Positions 4,127 through 5,516 of a stretch of 5,516 nucleotides of DNA are shown piece after piece; position 1 is the first letter of the stretch, and each line of letters begins with the position of its first letter. This DNA is from Miltoncostaeales bacterium (lineage in GTDB: Bacteria > Actinomycetota > Thermoleophilia > Miltoncostaeales > Miltoncostaeaceae): assembly GCA_030829765.1 (NCBI GenBank), contig JAUROO010000105.1, positions 1 through 5,516 on the forward strand, in the 5' to 3' direction. Under the pieces are notes generated by a model that searched no databases, was not told the origin of the DNA, and worked only from the letters and a program-made list of their open reading frames with translations. The position numbers and the translations under genes are program-made.

Positions 4127-5178
4127 GCCTGTACGACCGCGTCCGCGATCTGCCACTCACCATCGAGGAGGTGGTGCTGGAGCCCCGGTCGCTGGAGGTG
4201 TCCCCGCAGTTCACCCGCACCGTCACGGTGGTGCGGGTGCGCGGCGCGGGCCACGAGGGCCTGGGAGAGGACGTCACCTACGAGGCGGACGAGGCCGCGG
4301 CGTTCCAGGCGGCCGCGCCGCCGGCGCTGGAGGGCGAGTGGACCCTGCACGCGCTGTCGCAGGCGCTGGCGTCGATGGACCTGTTCCCCGCGCCGCCGGA
4401 CTGGCCGCCCAGCCGTCAGTACCGGCGATGGGCGTTCGAGAGCGCCGCGCTGGACCTGGCCCTGCGGCAGGCCGGCCAGCCGCTGTGGCGCGTGCTGGGC
4501 ATCGAACCGCGCCCGGTGGACTTCGTGATCTCCACCGGCATCGGCGAACCGCCGGATGTCGCGCGCGTGCTCGACTGGGCGGAGGCGATGCCGGGCATCG
4601 GATTCAAGGTGGATGCCACGCCGTCATGGACGCGCGAGGTGGCGCGCGCGCTCGCCGAGGGCGCACAGGTGGATGTGGTGGACCTGAAGGGCCACTACAC
4701 GGGCAAGGAGGTGGACCCGGGAGCCGACCCGGCCCTCTACGCGATGGTGGCTGAGGAGTTCCCCGGTGCGTGGCTGGAGGACCCGCGGGTGGAGGCCCGC
4801 ACCCGCATTGCGCTCGCCGGGGCCGAGCAGCGCGTCACCTGGGACGCACCCCTGCACGCGGCCGACGACATCGACGCCATGCCCATCACCCCGCGCACCG
4901 TGAACGTGAAGCCGTCACGCCTGGGATCGGTGCAGGCGGTGCTCGATCTGTACGACCGCATCGCGCGTGATGGCCTGGGGGCCTACGGGGGCGGGCAGTA
5001 CGAGATCGGCCCCGGACGAGGGCAGATCCAGTACCTGGCCTCGCTCTTCCACCCCGACGCCCCGAACGACACCTCGCCCGTGGCATACCACCGCCCGCCG
5101 CGCAGCGGCCTGCCCACCAGCCCGATGCCCGTGGCGGCCTCCGCCACGGGCTTCCGTTGGGGGGGCGAGGGGAACTAG
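4123..5178 (+). CDS. divergent enolase-superfamily (mandelate racemase/muconate lactonizing-like) protein
   Basis: This 351-residue protein has the enolase-superfamily layout: an N-terminal capping domain (about 12-130) and a barrel (about 132-310). Probable Mg2+ ligands are Asp187 (VVDLKGHY), Glu219 (WLEDP) and Asp241 (VTWDAP). Lys263 in NVKPSRLGS matches the Lys on the sixth barrel strand. Family enzymes abstract the proton next to a carboxylate and stabilise the enolate on Mg2+. At the usual K-x-K on the second strand the sequence is Lys162-Val163-Asp164, so the commonly catalytic second Lys is Asp. At the usual Asp-x-Asn there is Asp187-Leu-Lys189. The substrate is unknown; a dehydratase, racemase or non-catalytic role are all possible. 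The conserved-looking end is GGGQYEIGPGRGQIQYLASLFHPD, listed here only as residues 289-312 with Gln292, Glu294, Arg299 and Gln303 prominent. The start overlaps the regulator stop and lacks a Shine-Dalgarno. Confidence 0.82.
   Translation: MSLYDRVRDLPLTIEEVVLEPRSLEVSPQFTRTVTVVRVRGAGHEGLGEDVTYEADEAAAFQAAAPPALEGEWTLHALSQALASMDLFPAPPDWPPSRQYRRWAFESAALDLALRQAGQPLWRVLGIEPRPVDFVISTGIGEPPDVARVLDWAEAMPGIGFKVDATPSWTREVARALAEGAQVDVVDLKGHYTGKEVDPGADPALYAMVAEEFPGAWLEDPRVEARTRIALAGAEQRVTWDAPLHAADDIDAMPITPRTVNVKPSRLGSVQAVLDLYDRIARDGLGAYGGGQYEIGPGRGQIQYLASLFHPDAPNDTSPVAYHRPPRSGLPTSPMPVAASATGFRWGGEGN
5127..5151 (+). terminator. 11-bp perfect hairpin at the 3' end of the enolase-superfamily gene
   Basis: GCCCGTGGCGG (5127-5137), loop CCT, and CCGCCACGGGC (5141-5151) form a perfect, very GC-rich stem inside the last codons, 25 bases before the stop codon. 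The downstream sequence is TTCCGTTGG followed by a G-run, so the U-tract is poor. A terminator or 3' stability structure for the regulator-enolase transcript is plausible. Termination inside a coding region would be odd, so a translation-coupled role in the convergent arrangement is another reading. Confidence 0.4.
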
Positions 5179-5372
5179 GAGGCGGCGCCCGCCGTCTCGG
5201 TCATCTCCCGGGCGGCGATGAGGCGACCCCACGCGGCCTCCTCGGCGCGCTGGTGCTCGTCGTCACTCGCGTACAGGTGGCCTCCCCGCGAAACGCGCAG
5301 GTAGTCGGCCATGGCGCGCTCGAGTTCCTCCTCGGGGGACCTCGGGCGCCGGGTGGGAACTTCGCTGCTCAC
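5175..5372 (-). CDS. 65-residue hypothetical protein, charged helical
   Basis: I do not recognise this small protein. Residues 1-11 are a basic, Pro-rich leader. Residues 12-27 (SPEEELERAMADYLRV) and 37-57 (DDEHQRAEEAAWGRLIAAREM) look like two charged helices joined by SRGGHLYAS. No membrane segment, Cys pair or catalytic motif is visible. GTG 5372 was chosen because a strong AGGAGG lies seven bases upstream; GTG 5375 in the same frame is only four bases away from it. The TAG stop shares the CTAG palindrome with the convergent enolase-superfamily gene. Codon use and the excellent ribosome-binding site support a real gene. Confidence 0.68.
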   Translation of the reverse strand: MSSEVPTRRPRSPEEELERAMADYLRVSRGGHLYASDDEHQRAEEAAWGRLIAAREMTETAGAAS

Positions 5373-5379
5373 CACGTCA

Positions 5380-5385
5380 CCTCCT
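5380..5385 (-). promoter_or_regulatory. strong ribosome-binding site AGGAGG
   Basis: AGGAGG on the minus strand, followed by TGACGTG and then GTG 5372, is the only near-perfect Shine-Dalgarno at a gene start in the window. It decides the start of the 65-residue gene. Confidence 0.7.
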
Positions 5386-5399
5386 GACCGTTGGAGCAC

Positions 5400-5405
5400 A
5401 CCGTA
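5400..5405 (-). promoter_or_regulatory. candidate -10 box (TACGGT) for the 65-residue gene
   Basis: TACGGT on the minus strand fits TANNNT and would give a leader of about 20 bases that includes the AGGAGG. A TTGGGG at 5427-5432 is 21 bases further upstream, too far for a standard -35. Confidence 0.3.
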
Positions 5406-5482
5406 GCGCGGCCCCCGGACCCATGCCCCCAATGACGTTCCGGAGTGCAGCGGCGTCTCACGGGGTGATCCGCGGGCGCGGG

Positions 5483-5488
5483 TAAAGT
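5483..5488 (+). promoter_or_regulatory. candidate -10 box (TAAAGT) for a gene beyond the window
   Basis: TAAAGT is the most AT-rich TANNNT match in the window, and transcription would begin near 5495. No start codon follows before the window ends at 5516, so the gene would begin outside. The stretch 5406-5482 holds nothing else I can name. Confidence 0.35.
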
Positions 5489-5516
5489 GCCACAATCGCT
5501 TCGGACGCCACCATCG

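Noticed and set aside
3101..4156. Minus-strand open frame of 351 codons
   Set aside because: It is mostly antisense to the response regulator, and no domain can be read in it.

Overview
The window is strongly GC-rich, with G or C at most third codon positions, GTG as well as ATG starts, four-base stop/start overlaps and several TANNNT boxes 6-10 bases before a start codon. This suits a high-GC actinobacterium. A Thermoleophilia-type lineage (Solirubrobacterales and relatives) is a guess from the overall feel of the proteins; nothing here fixes the taxon. Coding density is very high and no gap exceeds 300 bases. I see no rRNA, tRNA, CRISPR array, insertion sequence or phage gene.

Left part (1-789): the tail of an unrecognised plus-strand gene is coupled through GTGA to a four-helix membrane protein of 102 residues. 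Its end overlaps, tail to tail, a minus-strand secreted CopC-type copper-binding protein with an intact Cu(II) histidine brace. A 97-bp divergent gap then carries a 19-bp inverted repeat overlapping a -10 box.

Middle left (887-2385): a lipoprotein cyclophilin (peptidyl-prolyl isomerase) is translationally coupled to an alpha/beta hydrolase. The hydrolase has every active-site residue of fluoroacetate (haloacetate) dehalogenase at matching spacing. A 12-bp perfect hairpin lies just inside the hydrolase gene.

Middle (2382-3437): three small minus-strand genes encode a helix-turn-helix plus coiled-coil protein, an 84-residue protein possibly of winged-helix type, and a 78-residue beta-rich protein with a disordered tail. 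Palindromes sit in both intergenic gaps. These are the least understood genes of the window.

Right part (3479-5372): a NarL/FixJ-type response regulator without a kinase beside it is coupled through ATGA to a divergent enolase-superfamily protein. That protein keeps the metal ligands but has Asp where the usual catalytic Lys sits. Its stop codon is shared, through the palindrome CTAG, with a 65-residue minus-strand gene of unknown function. The last 144 bases hold that gene's promoter and ribosome-binding site and a candidate promoter for a gene beyond the window.

I do not see a convincing new multi-gene system. The best leads are the dehalogenase with its cyclophilin partner, the altered enolase-superfamily active site joined to an orphan regulator, the palindromes around the three small genes, and the consistent leaderless-promoter architecture.
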